Below, piece after piece: positions 43,669-53,226 of a stretch of 64,000 nt of DNA (positions are counted from its first letter, which is position 1; each line of letters begins with the position of its first letter). The stretch lies in NCBI GenBank assembly GCA_046260155.1, contig JBJYXV010000089.1, positions 1 to 64,000 on the forward strand, given 5' to 3'. Made by a program: the position numbers and the translations under genes. This stretch comes from PFL25 sp046260155. Its GTDB lineage: Bacteria; Chloroflexota; Anaerolineae; Anaerolineales; UBA4823. Under the pieces are notes generated by a model. It saw only the letters and a program-made list of their open reading frames with translations. It was not told the origin of the DNA and did not search any database.

Positions 43669-43739
43669 GCAATACCTGAGGAGATGGAGACACCAAATCC
43701 AACATCACAGTTTCATTGATCCAGACATCACCGCACATC

Positions 43740-43839
43740 NNNNNNNNNNNNNNNNNNNNNNNNNNNNNNNNNNNNNNNNNNNNNNNNNNNNNNNNNNNNN
43801 NNNNNNNNNNNNNNNNNNNNNNNNNNNNNNNNNNNNNNN
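43740..43839. other. Assembly gap of 100 N
   Basis: Exactly 100 N are present, the conventional length for a gap of unknown size. It cuts the start of a VOC protein. The 71 bp before it are not assigned to a gene. Gene order across it is only as good as the scaffolding. Confidence 0.98.
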
Positions 43840-43841
43840 AA

Positions 43842-44147
43842 GGTTACGAGGGGCAGATCGCATTTTTTGAGTTGAAAGGCACCTGGCTGGCTTTGTTTCC
43901 CCGAGATCTGCTGGCTGAAGATGCCAACCAGGCCGGTGAGGGGCAGGGATTTCAAGGTTTCACCCTTGCACACAATGTGCGATCAACTGAAGCAGTAGAC
44001 CGTTTGATCGAGAAAGCCGCCTCGATCGGGGCAGAAGTAGTGAAAAACCCCCAGGATACGGATTGGGGTGGCTATTCAGGTTATTTCAAAGATCCCGATG
44101 GTTTCCTGTGGGAAGTTGCCTGGAATCCATTCTTCAAGATTGATTAG
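43842..44147 (+). CDS. VOC-family (glyoxalase-like) protein, 5' end in the gap
   Basis: The visible 101 residues are the C-terminal part of a vicinal oxygen chelate protein: IAFFELKGTWLALFPRDLLA, then AVDRLIEKAASIGAEVVKNPQDTDWGGYSGYFKDPDGFLWEVAWNP. The DPDGFLWEVA end with its metal-ligand Glu is diagnostic. The N-terminal half is lost in the gap. The reaction cannot be told. Confidence 0.87.
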   Translation, partial: GYEGQIAFFELKGTWLALFPRDLLAEDANQAGEGQGFQGFTLAHNVRSTEAVDRLIEKAASIGAEVVKNPQDTDWGGYSGYFKDPDGFLWEVAWNPFFKID

Positions 44148-44217
44148 GATATCAGGTTGGTCTGCTGAAAGATTTTATCTTAAAGAAAGGAATTTACATT
44201 TCAAAGGATTTTACCTT

Positions 44218-44916
44218 ATGACGTTGTTCATTGTTCGCATCACAATATACACAATACTGCCCCTTCTCCTGGCTGGATTGGTGCTTCTGATTGACAGGAC
44301 AGTCTCCACGAGAGAACGCAGAATCGAGGTCTTCTTGATTTTTCTTTTCGCACTGGGCGTTGCTGGGAGCGGAATCGGAGGTTTCTTCGGGCATATGTTC
44401 CTCTCCGATCAAGTAGCGGAAGCTGTTGGCTGGCCGATCGGGAGTCCATTTCAATTGGAAATGGGGTTTGCGAATTTGATCCTGGGTATTCTTGGGATTA
44501 TCGCAGTCGAACGCCGGGATGGGTTTCGGGAAGCAACCGTGATCGCGGTGACAATTCTTGGTTTCGGGGCGACCATTGTGCATATGATTGATATTGTAGA
44601 GACAGGAAATCTGGCTCCTGGAAATACCATTCAAAATTTTGCGAATACTATTCGCCCGGTCCTGCTGATCGCATTCCTGGTTGCCGCGCGGCGAGAAGAG
44701 CGTAAGCCGGAATCAGAGATCGCTACCGCAGAGTTTGATCGCTGGCGGCAGCCCCTGGCTCTCGCAGCAGGCATTATTACAGGTGTTGTTGCGACTGGGT
44801 TTGGATTAGGATTTGGGTTCGGTCAACCAGTTGTATTCACCACGATAGGGATCCTGGTGGGAACAGGGATCCTGATCTTGGTGTTATTTCGTTCACCTGA
44901 ACATAAGCTCAGGTAG
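44218..44916 (+). CDS. Integral membrane protein, DUF6790-like
   Basis: The 232-residue protein from ATG 44218 has about six hydrophobic helices. Features are SGIGGFFGHMFLSDQVAEAVGWPIGSPFQLEMGFANLILGILG and GFGATIVHMIDIVETGNLAPGN, which match my memory of the DUF6790 membrane family. Its function is unknown. It stops two bases before the end of the oppositely oriented next gene, with no terminator between. The frame is open further upstream, but that part overlaps the VOC gene. Confidence 0.72.
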   Translation: MTLFIVRITIYTILPLLLAGLVLLIDRTVSTRERRIEVFLIFLFALGVAGSGIGGFFGHMFLSDQVAEAVGWPIGSPFQLEMGFANLILGILGIIAVERRDGFREATVIAVTILGFGATIVHMIDIVETGNLAPGNTIQNFANTIRPVLLIAFLVAARREERKPESEIATAEFDRWRQPLALAAGIITGVVATGFGLGFGFGQPVVFTTIGILVGTGILILVLFRSPEHKLR

Positions 44917-44917
44917 A

Positions 44918-45616
44918 TCAGTTGATTGGGTAGGTGAAGAGATTAAACAGCCCATAGATCAGGATCCCCAAGCTGATCACGATGATGACCCAACGGGCCG
45001 CCATGGCTTTAAAACGGGTAACGACACCTCCCAGGAACAATACTGAGGCAAGGATTACTGTATTCAGAATGTAATTGTCGCTCGTTTGGTTCGCATCCTG
45101 GCCAATATTGAAGGTATCTTCTGCTTCTTTTTGCAGTCGATCTGCTTCGTTGGACATGGCTAGATTGTATTCTGGCATGGCAAAAGGAGATTTTGGGGCT
45201 TCAGGATTTTCTGCTGGATCTGTTGCCAGCCAGGCTTCAAATGCGGGTTTGAACTCATCGCGAAAACGGGATTGGTAAAATTCCATTAAATCAGGTTGTT
45301 CATTAGCATAAGCATTAATCCAATTCGTAAATAACCCGATATCTATTTGTGTGAGCTGACCGGCAAGATTAGAAGCCCGGGTGGACTCAGTTCGCAAGGC
45401 ACCCGCCTGGCTGTATTTGGAAGATTGAACCCCACCCCAACGGGCGGATTGGTAACCGCTCCAGGCTGTGGCTAAAGTCGCGCAGGCAAGCACAATCGTA
45501 GCGATCACTTCTGCTAACGGTTCCCAACGGTCAAACCGGGTAGGTAAATCAATATAGGATCTCTGCTCTGTTTTACCGGCTGGTTCCTGCGCCTGTTTTT
45601 CCTGGTTTTGATCCAT
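44918..45616 (-). CDS. Membrane protein of unknown function (DUF4337-like layout)
   Basis: The 232-residue protein has a hydrophilic N-terminus, one helix (AEVIATIVLACATLATAWSGY), a long polar and partly helical middle (about 75-165), and two C-terminal helices (YILNTVILASVLFLGGVV and WVIIVISLGILIYGLFNLF). The SARWGGVQSSKYSQAGALR after the first helix recalls DUF4337-type proteins. GGGAG precedes ATG. No function can be given. Confidence 0.65.
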   Translation of the reverse strand: MDQNQEKQAQEPAGKTEQRSYIDLPTRFDRWEPLAEVIATIVLACATLATAWSGYQSARWGGVQSSKYSQAGALRTESTRASNLAGQLTQIDIGLFTNWINAYANEQPDLMEFYQSRFRDEFKPAFEAWLATDPAENPEAPKSPFAMPEYNLAMSNEADRLQKEAEDTFNIGQDANQTSDNYILNTVILASVLFLGGVVTRFKAMAARWVIIVISLGILIYGLFNLFTYPIN

Positions 45617-45775
45617 TTGGCATATCTCCCTTCAGTGATGGCGAATTTCCCACTAATTAAACCACATTCTGTGTGCTCAAATTCTGTAAATTCAGCCTTG
45701 ATATTCCCGGTCTTTCATTTTCAAAGAAAGCGGGCAGATGGTATGACCTGGTGCGCAAGCTTGTGTTTTTGAAAA

Positions 45776-47077
45776 TTAATCGTCCATACGCTGGATAACA
45801 GCCGATCCAAATTCGGAGGTCTTCAGTAATTTGGCCCCATCCATGAGGCGGTGGAAGTCATAGGTAACAGTTTTAGCCTCAATAGCACCCTCCATACCTT
45901 TGACGATCAAATCAGCCGCTTCATGCCATCCCATATACCTGAACATCATCTCACCAGAAAGCACAACGGACCCGGGGTTGACCACATCCTTGTCTGCGTA
46001 CTTGGGGGCCGTACCATGGGTAGCTTCGAAGATCGCATGACCTGTATCGTAGTTAATATTACCTCCTGGGGCAATACCAATCCCTCCAACTTGGGCAGCC
46101 AAGGCATCCGAAAGGTAATCCCCGTTCAGATTCATTGTAGCGATGATATCGAATTCGCGCGCCCGGGTAATAGTTTGCTGGAAGACAATGTCGGCGATGA
46201 CATCCTTGACCAGTAGTTTTCCTTCCTTGAGGGCATTCTCCTGTTCCTGGTTGGCAGCTGCCTCACCCTGGCTGTCCACCGTTTGATTCCATTGATTCCA
46301 GGTATATACCTGCTCACCGAATTCTGCTTCAGCTACTTCGTAGCCCCAAGCGCGGAACGAACCCTCTGTGTATTTCATAATATTCCCTTTATGGACAAGG
46401 GCAACACTACGGCGATTATTAGCCACCGCATAGCGGATCGCCGCACGAACCAAGCGGTAGGTTCCTTCCTTAGAAACGGGCTTGAGACCAAACCCGGTGG
46501 TGTCCGGGAAGCGAATCTTACTGTATTCATCCGGGAAATTTTCCCTCAGCAGCTGCTTGAATTTCTCGCCTTCATGGGTTCCATTTTCGAATTCAATCCC
46601 GGCATAGATATCCTCGGTATTTTCGCGGAAGACCACCATATCCACATATTCCGGGTGCTTTACGGGAGAAGGGACTCCCGAGTAATAACGCACAGGACGC
46701 TGGCAGACATATAAATCGAGCGCTTTACGCAGGGCAACATTAAGTGAGCGAATGCCCCCTCCGATTGGTGTGGTCAAAGGACCTTTAATCCCGACCAGGT
46801 ATTCCCGGAAGAACTCGATGGTTTCCTCGGGAAGCCAGGAACCGAATTCGTTGAAAGCCTTTTCTCCTGCGAACACTTCCACCCAGACTATCTGCCGATC
46901 TCCCTGGTATGCTTTCTCCACCGCGGCATCAAAAACGCGCTTTGATGCGCGCCAGATATCTCGCCCAGTGCCATCGCCTTCAACAAATGGGATGACGGGG
47001 TTACCTGGTACCTGAAGTATCCCATTTTGAATGCCTATCTTTTGACCCCCATGAGGGGCATTAACGGTGCTTGCCAT
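45776..47077 (-). CDS. icd: Isocitrate dehydrogenase (NADP+)
   Basis: Icd oxidatively decarboxylates isocitrate to 2-oxoglutarate in the TCA cycle. The 433-residue protein has the N-terminal IPFVEGDGTGRDIW, the regulatory and substrate Ser in GGGIRSLNVALRK, RPVRYYSGVPSPVKHPE, DMVVFRENTEDIYAGIEF and the NADP region GGNINYDTGHAIFEATHGTAPKYADKDVVNPGSVVLSGEMM. Its length is typical of bacterial homodimeric Icd. GGAG lies before ATG. It fits with the nearby sdh genes. Confidence 0.96.
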   Translation of the reverse strand: MASTVNAPHGGQKIGIQNGILQVPGNPVIPFVEGDGTGRDIWRASKRVFDAAVEKAYQGDRQIVWVEVFAGEKAFNEFGSWLPEETIEFFREYLVGIKGPLTTPIGGGIRSLNVALRKALDLYVCQRPVRYYSGVPSPVKHPEYVDMVVFRENTEDIYAGIEFENGTHEGEKFKQLLRENFPDEYSKIRFPDTTGFGLKPVSKEGTYRLVRAAIRYAVANNRRSVALVHKGNIMKYTEGSFRAWGYEVAEAEFGEQVYTWNQWNQTVDSQGEAAANQEQENALKEGKLLVKDVIADIVFQQTITRAREFDIIATMNLNGDYLSDALAAQVGGIGIAPGGNINYDTGHAIFEATHGTAPKYADKDVVNPGSVVLSGEMMFRYMGWHEAADLIVKGMEGAIEAKTVTYDFHRLMDGAKLLKTSEFGSAVIQRMDD

Positions 47078-47337
47078 AAAAACTTGACTCCTTGCAGATT
47101 GAGATTATCGAGGATGGATTATAGCACGAGGACAGGATGGGGCACAGTGTGTTTTACCTTTTTCACCAATTTACTTCCAATCGAATTGTCAATCTTCAAT
47201 GCGTATGAATTCTATTGGCCAATTTGATACTGGAGAATGAAAATATTGGAATTCGTTTTTAGAGTACAATGGACCAAGATGAGAAGAAATCTAATTTGTA
47301 GAAAATTCCCGATCCATTAACGGGTCTAAATTTTGGC

Positions 47338-50130
47338 ATGGAAAATACAAAGTCGGACAATATCACAGAAAATATCAAGGGGGATTCTTGGCACGCAGTG
47401 GAAGTTGATGAGGTCCTCAGCCGATTAGCAACCTACGCTCAGAGCGGTTTAACTACCACGGAGGCAGAAAAGCGTCTGGCACAGCTTGGTCCCAATATGC
47501 TTGAGGAATCTGCCCCGATCTCTTTTTGGCAGATGCTAGGGGAGCAATTTAACAATTTTGTGGTTATCCTGCTCATAGTAGCTGCCGTGATCTCTGCCCT
47601 GCTCGGGGAATATATCGAAGCAGCGGCTATTTTCGCCATAGTAATCCTCAATGCAGCATTAGGTGTTGTTCAAGAGCGCAGGGCGGCGCAAGAATTAGCT
47701 GCTCTGCGAAAATTGGCCTCTCCAGATGCACACGTGATCCGGGATGGCTCACACCAGGTTATCCCCGCTCACCAGCTCGTCCCAGGTGATATGGTCCTGC
47801 TTGATGCGGGAAATTATGTACCTGCAGATATGCGCTTGATTGAGGCAGTAAATTTGCAGGTTGACGAAGCGGCATTAACGGGTGAGTCAGTACCGGTGAA
47901 GAAGGTTGCAGGTGAACGCCTGGAAGCAGATATTCCCTTGGGAGATAGGAAAAACACTACCTTTATGGGCACCATGGTTACTTATGGTCGCGGTAAAGGC
48001 GTGGTGGTGAGTACCGGCATGTATACCCAGATCGGCTTGATTGCGACCATGCTGCAGATGGTAGAAAATGAGCCCACACCTCTCCAGCGTCGCTTGGACG
48101 CAGTGGGTAAAACACTTGGTTGGGCTGCATTGGCTATTTGTGCTGCGGTGTTTCTCGTAGGCTGGATGCGCGGCTTTAATCCCTTGGACATGTTCCTGAT
48201 CGCAGTTAGCTTGGCAATTGCTGCAGTTCCTGAGGGATTACCGGCAGTCGTTACCATCAGCCTTGCTATGGGTATGCGCGAGATGATCAAGCGAAATTCT
48301 CTCATTCGACGCCTGTCTTCGGTAGAGACTTTAGGTTCAGCTACCACGATTTGTTCCGATAAAACCGGTACGCTGACTCAAAACCAGATGACTGCAACCC
48401 AGGTCTGGGTGGACGGGCAATTGATCGATATTACCGGGGGTGGATACAAACCAGCCGGGCAATTCCAAATCGATCAGAGGACAATCGATCTGAATGATTT
48501 CCCCGGCGCATCAACTGCCTTGTGGGTAGCAGCACTCAATAATAATGCTGATTTAGATTTGGGGGATGCTGAACAAGGTGCATACCGCGTGGCGGGCGAC
48601 CCGACAGAAGGAGCTTTAATTGTGGCAGCCGCCAAGGCAAACGCCTGGAGCAAAGATCTCAGCCAGTCCTATCCGCGGGTGCAGGAAATACCGTTTGATT
48701 CGACCCGAAAAAGAATGCTCACTCTGCACCGCATATCCGAGCCAGATCCGGAAGATATCTCCCCATTTTATGATCATGATTTGCAGGAATGGTTTGTGTT
48801 AACAGTTAAAGGAGCTCCCGATATCATCTTAGATCTTTGCGCGCAAATGGAGCGGATAAATGATACGACCTCCACACTGACTGATGAGGATCGCGCGCGG
48901 ATCATTGAAGCAAATGACAAGATGACACATCAGGCATTGCGGGTTTTGGCGATGGCATATCGTGTTGTGCAGCGTGTTCCAGAGGATTTAAATCTGCAGG
49001 ACTTAGAGCAGGAACTCGTATTCGCAGGCTTGATCGGTATGATTGATCCACCCCGGGAGGAAGTGGCAAAGGCATTAAATGTCGGACGCAGGGCCGGAAT
49101 CCGCACAATCATGATCACCGGAGATTACCCGGCAACCGCTCGCGCAGTCGCAGAATCGATCGATTTGCTTGAACCCGGGCACCAGGTGCTGACCGGTGCG
49201 CAGATGGACCAGCTGGATGATAGAGAACTTGAAGATCAGATAGGCTATACTGACGTATTTGCCAGGGTCTCTCCGGAACATAAACTGCGGATCGTTGAGG
49301 CATTACGTGCCAGAGATGAAGTGGTCGCCATGACTGGTGATGGAGTGAATGATGCCCCCGCAATAAAAAGAGCAAATATCGGCGTTGCCATGGGAATCAC
49401 GGGCACCGATGTCGCCAAGGAGAGCGCTGACATGGTCCTGACAGATGATAACTATGCCAGCATCATTTCAGCGGTTGAGCAGGGACGTGTGATTTACAGC
49501 AATATCCGCAAGTTTGTATACTACCTGCTTTCCTGCAATGTGGCTGAGATTGCAACGATTTTTCTAGGAATCATGTTCACTCAGGGATCACCCCTGACGG
49601 TTATCCAGCTCCTGTGGCTGAACCTGATCACCGATGGTGCCCCGGCTTTAGCCTTGGGTACTGAAAAAGGCGATCCAGATATCATGGATCAGAAACCCAG
49701 GCCACCTTCCGAACCGATCATCAACCATTTTATGACTGCGGGGATTGGCATCCAGACCATCGCCATCACATTTGTCACATTGACTGCCTACTTCATTGGG
49801 CTGCAGCTTTATTCGTCGAATCCCTTAATGCCCAGTACAATGGCATTCGTTACCCTCTCATTTTCGGAGCTGCTGAGAGCATTCACTGCACGCTCAGAGC
49901 GTTATCCTCTGCTTAAGATTGGTCCTTTCTCCAACCGGTTAATGAATTACGCGCTCCTGGGTTCCCTGGTATTACTGTTGGTCGTGATTTATATACCGTT
50001 TCTGCAGCCAATTTTTGATACAAGCCCATTAGGTTGGGAGCAATGGCAGACCATTTTACCCTTGATAGTGATTCCTGCCTTTGTTGCAGAAGTGAGTAAG
50101 CCTCTTTTGGTCCGTTTCGTCAAGAATTAA
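47338..50130 (+). CDS. P-type Ca2+-transporting ATPase (SERCA/PMR1-like)
   Basis: The 930-residue P2A-type ATPase has an N-terminal cation-ATPase domain (WHAVEVDEVLSRL), the actuator TGES (Thr181-Ser184), phosphorylation motif DKTGTLT (Asp341) and the hinge MTGDGVNDAP (Met665 onward). Calcium-site residues of SERCA are conserved: PEGLP in M4, SCNVAEIATIF in M5 (Asn, Glu) and NLITDGAPALALG in M6 (Asn, Thr, Asp). It should pump Ca2+ (possibly Mn2+) out of the cytoplasm. No ribosome site precedes ATG 47338; a TAAATT lies five bases before it. Confidence 0.93.
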   Translation: MENTKSDNITENIKGDSWHAVEVDEVLSRLATYAQSGLTTTEAEKRLAQLGPNMLEESAPISFWQMLGEQFNNFVVILLIVAAVISALLGEYIEAAAIFAIVILNAALGVVQERRAAQELAALRKLASPDAHVIRDGSHQVIPAHQLVPGDMVLLDAGNYVPADMRLIEAVNLQVDEAALTGESVPVKKVAGERLEADIPLGDRKNTTFMGTMVTYGRGKGVVVSTGMYTQIGLIATMLQMVENEPTPLQRRLDAVGKTLGWAALAICAAVFLVGWMRGFNPLDMFLIAVSLAIAAVPEGLPAVVTISLAMGMREMIKRNSLIRRLSSVETLGSATTICSDKTGTLTQNQMTATQVWVDGQLIDITGGGYKPAGQFQIDQRTIDLNDFPGASTALWVAALNNNADLDLGDAEQGAYRVAGDPTEGALIVAAAKANAWSKDLSQSYPRVQEIPFDSTRKRMLTLHRISEPDPEDISPFYDHDLQEWFVLTVKGAPDIILDLCAQMERINDTTSTLTDEDRARIIEANDKMTHQALRVLAMAYRVVQRVPEDLNLQDLEQELVFAGLIGMIDPPREEVAKALNVGRRAGIRTIMITGDYPATARAVAESIDLLEPGHQVLTGAQMDQLDDRELEDQIGYTDVFARVSPEHKLRIVEALRARDEVVAMTGDGVNDAPAIKRANIGVAMGITGTDVAKESADMVLTDDNYASIISAVEQGRVIYSNIRKFVYYLLSCNVAEIATIFLGIMFTQGSPLTVIQLLWLNLITDGAPALALGTEKGDPDIMDQKPRPPSEPIINHFMTAGIGIQTIAITFVTLTAYFIGLQLYSSNPLMPSTMAFVTLSFSELLRAFTARSERYPLLKIGPFSNRLMNYALLGSLVLLLVVIYIPFLQPIFDTSPLGWEQWQTILPLIVIPAFVAEVSKPLLVRFVKN

Positions 50131-50307
50131 TGGAAGTCAGTTATCCCTGGATAAATCTTTCATTCCACATTTGAGGTTCCTGATTTCTGGATTCTCACGC
50201 CATGATTCCATGTTGGTCCCAGGCCGATTTTGATCATGGTGCTGGGTTGAAATCTTTCCTGGATGCAGAGTGTGGTAAACTACCTGCCAAGTTCGGAATA
50301 GATAATA

Positions 50308-51144
50308 ATGAGATACAGTACTGATCTTCCAGATTTAAGAATCCTGCCGGCAAAGTCACTTCTGCCTCACGAATACTGTGATCCCCGGCGCGTTGATCGT
50401 CTCAGCCAGCGTATCCGGGAAGATGGCCTTCTGAAGAATCCACCGGTTGTGGCTCCCATTCCAGATCACGAAAGTTATGTGGTTTTGGATGGGGCCAACC
50501 GGGTGCTGTCATTCGTAAATCTCGGTATTCCCCATATTATCGCCCAGCTGGTATCTTATCAAGATTCTGGGGTGGAACTCGATACTTGGTACCACGTCGT
50601 TGCCGGGATGGATATCCATGATTTTGAAAAGGCATTGACCGTAGTAACTGGATTGCATTTGCAGGATTGCAGCCTGGAAGAGGCAAGATCGGCTTTGGTA
50701 TCGCACAAGGCAGCTGCCTATATCATCAGCGCAAATGGTGTGCGGATGGTTCGTAATACCACTATGACCTTCAAATATGACACGACCTTACTGAATAACC
50801 TGGTCAGCGTCTACAAGGGAAAAGCGGATATTTATCGCGCCTCAAATGATATCTGGGAAATCCAGAAACCTTACTACCCAAATATTACTGCCCTGCTCGT
50901 CTTTCCCCGTTTGACTCCAACTGATATCATCCGTGCTGCGCAGAGTGAAGAGAAAATTCCCACGGGTATCACGCGCCACATCATTCCACACCGGGCATTG
51001 AATATCAATTTCCCATTGGAAGTGCTTGAGCAAGAATCATCATTGGAGGAGAAAGAGAAGTGGCTCAAGACCTGGTTGATGGACCGCATGGCAGCTAACT
51101 CGATTCGCTTCTACTCCGAATCTACTTTTTCATTCAACGAATAA
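50308..51144 (+). CDS. ParB-like protein of the SbnI/SerK type
   Basis: The 278-residue protein has an N-terminal ParB/Srx-like domain: LLPHEYCDPRRVDRLSQRIREDGLLKNPPVV, then YVVLDGANRVLSFVNLGIP. No helix-turn-helix or KorB part follows, so it is not a chromosome-partition ParB. Size and pattern resemble SbnI and archaeal SerK, which phosphorylate free L-serine; Glu in PHE and the DGxxR motif fit the known active site. The rest (about 130-278) is unassigned. It precedes, in convergent orientation, a DDAH-like hydrolase. The kinase assignment is inference. Confidence 0.62.
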   Translation: MRYSTDLPDLRILPAKSLLPHEYCDPRRVDRLSQRIREDGLLKNPPVVAPIPDHESYVVLDGANRVLSFVNLGIPHIIAQLVSYQDSGVELDTWYHVVAGMDIHDFEKALTVVTGLHLQDCSLEEARSALVSHKAAAYIISANGVRMVRNTTMTFKYDTTLLNNLVSVYKGKADIYRASNDIWEIQKPYYPNITALLVFPRLTPTDIIRAAQSEEKIPTGITRHIIPHRALNINFPLEVLEQESSLEEKEKWLKTWLMDRMAANSIRFYSESTFSFNE

Positions 51145-51223
51145 TCTAAGACAATATCATTGCGCGATGGTTGTTGAGTAATTTCGCTCAGCTTCCTGAC
51201 TCTAGGGTGGTAAATTTCCATTC

Positions 51224-51997
51224 CTAGAATCTGAGTGAGAGGCAACTCAAACCGCCATCCATCTTCTGAAATTCCGAGATCTCAAGCGGTATGGTTTTGT
51301 AGCCAAGTTTGGATAGTTTGGCTATGATTTTTGGGAATCCAGCTGCTACCAGGACGAAATCATTAACCCGCAGGCAATTTGCCGCGTAACTTTCATGCTC
51401 ATCCACCTGCAGGATCTCATACTCCTGGAAATAAGGATGATCCAGCAGATCTCCTGATAAAACCAACCGCCCATCACCCAGGTAAGACATACCACTTTTC
51501 AGGTGAAGGAGGCGATTGGATCTCTGCAGCTCTACGAAACTGGATGTGGAACTATATTTTCTTAGGATCGAAGCAAGTTGTTGAGCCCCATTGACATTCG
51601 TGCGCTTGGAAATACCGATGAAAAAATGATCTTCAACCTGGCAAATGTCCCCACCATCCAAAGTCCCGGGAGGTTGGATGGAATCTAATTGCATTCCAAA
51701 TTGAGCGAGGATCGGTTTAATGCCAGCTACTTCCCCCTGGCGAGCCTCAGCACCCGGACGGGTTAACACCGCACAATTCCTGGTGATCACAGCCGTATCT
51801 TCCACAAATGTCGAGTCTGGAAATTGTGCATCCGGTTCTAAAATGTTAACAGAAAGCCCGCAGGCCTCTAGTGCATTGCAGTATTTCCGGTGCTGTTCCC
51901 GGGCAAATGATAAAAGAGGTGTTCCTAGCTCCGCACTGGTAATTCCCTGGGAAAAGGTTTTGCTGGGTGGTCTAACAATCGCTTGTTGGAAATGCAT
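51224..51997 (-). CDS. Dimethylarginine dimethylaminohydrolase-like amidinotransferase-fold hydrolase
   Basis: The protein of 257 residues from ATG 51997 (GGAG six bases upstream) starts MHFQQAIVRPPSKTFSQGITSAELG, as DDAH enzymes do; a start 16 codons earlier lacks support. Further marks are FPDSTFVEDTAVI (substrate Asp/Glu), the TLDGGDICQV stretch, His in LLHLKSGMSYL, and nucleophile Cys in the C-terminal MDGGLSCLSLRF. DDAH hydrolyses methylated arginines to citrulline; related enzymes act on arginine. It follows an SDR gene in the same direction. Confidence 0.88.
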   Translation of the reverse strand: MHFQQAIVRPPSKTFSQGITSAELGTPLLSFAREQHRKYCNALEACGLSVNILEPDAQFPDSTFVEDTAVITRNCAVLTRPGAEARQGEVAGIKPILAQFGMQLDSIQPPGTLDGGDICQVEDHFFIGISKRTNVNGAQQLASILRKYSSTSSFVELQRSNRLLHLKSGMSYLGDGRLVLSGDLLDHPYFQEYEILQVDEHESYAANCLRVNDFVLVAAGFPKIIAKLSKLGYKTIPLEISEFQKMDGGLSCLSLRF

Positions 51998-52058
51998 TTC
52001 ATGCTCCGGTTTTTCCACTAAGAATTTGGGTGAGAATTGGGTCATGTATTGTCATTTT

Positions 52059-52856
52059 TTATCCAGGGTCTTCAAAAATATCCCGCTTTGTGAAAGGGCT
52101 GGTAAGGAACCGGCCCAATATCTTCCATCTGGATGACCAGGAAATCCTCACCCCGGATTTCTCATTCTTCAAGATTTGAGTGGCCATCCAAGGGGTGACA
52201 GTCTCTACCCGGTCTGCCAAGATGTTAAAGATGCGCTTGGCCCGTTCCCAATCTTCTGGACGGTCTTCATATGGCTTGGTCAGTAAATCAGTTGCCACCA
52301 TGCCTGGGTGGAGTGTGCCGATGATCACGGGAGTATCCTTGGCTTCCTTAATCAGGACGTGATTGAAATAGTTGCGCCCAGCATTTGAAGTGCCATAATA
52401 TGCCAGGCCTTCCAGTATACGGCCATCGCTACCCAGGCCTTCCATGTTGTAGATGGCGCCATACCCCTGGTTTATCATTCCGTGAATTGCAATCATGGTT
52501 CCATAAATCTCACCCACCAGATTCGTCTCGATGATCTCTTTTGCTTGATCCGGAGATATCATCCAGGCTGTTAATTGGGGGCCGCTCAAGCCCGCATTGT
52601 TGATCCAGATGTCCACCTTGTTGAAGCGAGATATGGACTGATCCCAAAGAGCCTGGACCTGATCATAACTGCGCACATCACAGGCGAATCCAACCACTTG
52701 CTCTGCAGGATGTATGGAGTTTAAATCCTTAACAACCTGATCTACGTCACTCTGGACTCGCCCACTGATGGTAACGGAACAATCCAGGTCTAGGAAGGAT
52801 TTTGCCAATCCTAATCCTATTCCGCGCGTGCTACCAGTGACAACAACGTGTTTCAT
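52059..52856 (-). CDS. SDR-family protein resembling chlorophyll b reductase NOL, with altered catalytic Lys
   Basis: The 265-residue classical SDR has TGSTRGIGLGLA for the cofactor and NNAG. The region NMEGLGSDGRILEGLAYYGTSNAGR and the following LHPGMVATDLL run parallel to NOL/NYC1 (GAGSDGR...YGATK...LSPGMVTTDLL). The catalytic Lys of YxxxK is Asn here (YGTSN), which should impair standard hydride-transfer chemistry. No pigment genes are nearby. GGAAGC lies before ATG. It may be a non-canonical reductase or a binding protein. Confidence 0.82.
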   Translation of the reverse strand: MKHVVVTGSTRGIGLGLAKSFLDLDCSVTISGRVQSDVDQVVKDLNSIHPAEQVVGFACDVRSYDQVQALWDQSISRFNKVDIWINNAGLSGPQLTAWMISPDQAKEIIETNLVGEIYGTMIAIHGMINQGYGAIYNMEGLGSDGRILEGLAYYGTSNAGRNYFNHVLIKEAKDTPVIIGTLHPGMVATDLLTKPYEDRPEDWERAKRIFNILADRVETVTPWMATQILKNEKSGVRISWSSRWKILGRFLTSPFTKRDIFEDPG

Positions 52857-53117
52857 AGATGCTTCCTTTCTCGACTGTTCTGTCCATCGAATTAAACCTT
52901 GCTGGGCATGACCCGCATTTTATCTCACGGATTACAAATGATCAACGTCCTGAAAAAATGACATATCCGATCCTGTTAATTTCCCGTTGATCCCTGGAAC
53001 AAATAACTCTGTGCGTAAAACTTTTACAATTGGGGATAATTTTCGAGGATCGCTATGATATTTTTCAGTACCCCCAAGTTGGGATTTGTCTAGGCCAGCT
53101 GTCCAGGCCAATGCGGC

Positions 53118-53150
53118 TTTCCACGCTTGGTGGAAATGCGATTTGTCGCA
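53118..53150. repeat. Two abutting perfect hairpins in an intergenic region
   Basis: TTTCCAC-GCTTG-GTGGAAA (53118-53136) is directly followed by TGCGA-TTTG-TCGCA (53137-53150). Both stems are perfect and no base separates them. The 370-bp region 52857-53226 has no gene. It may hold a small structured RNA; I do not recognise a known RNA family on either strand. Confidence 0.35.
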
Positions 53151-53226
53151 CTCTCCGGTGGGCCAGGAACTCGTTTCTCAAACCGGCTATGCGATGAAAT
53201 CGAGTCGCCTTCCCCCCAATGAAATT

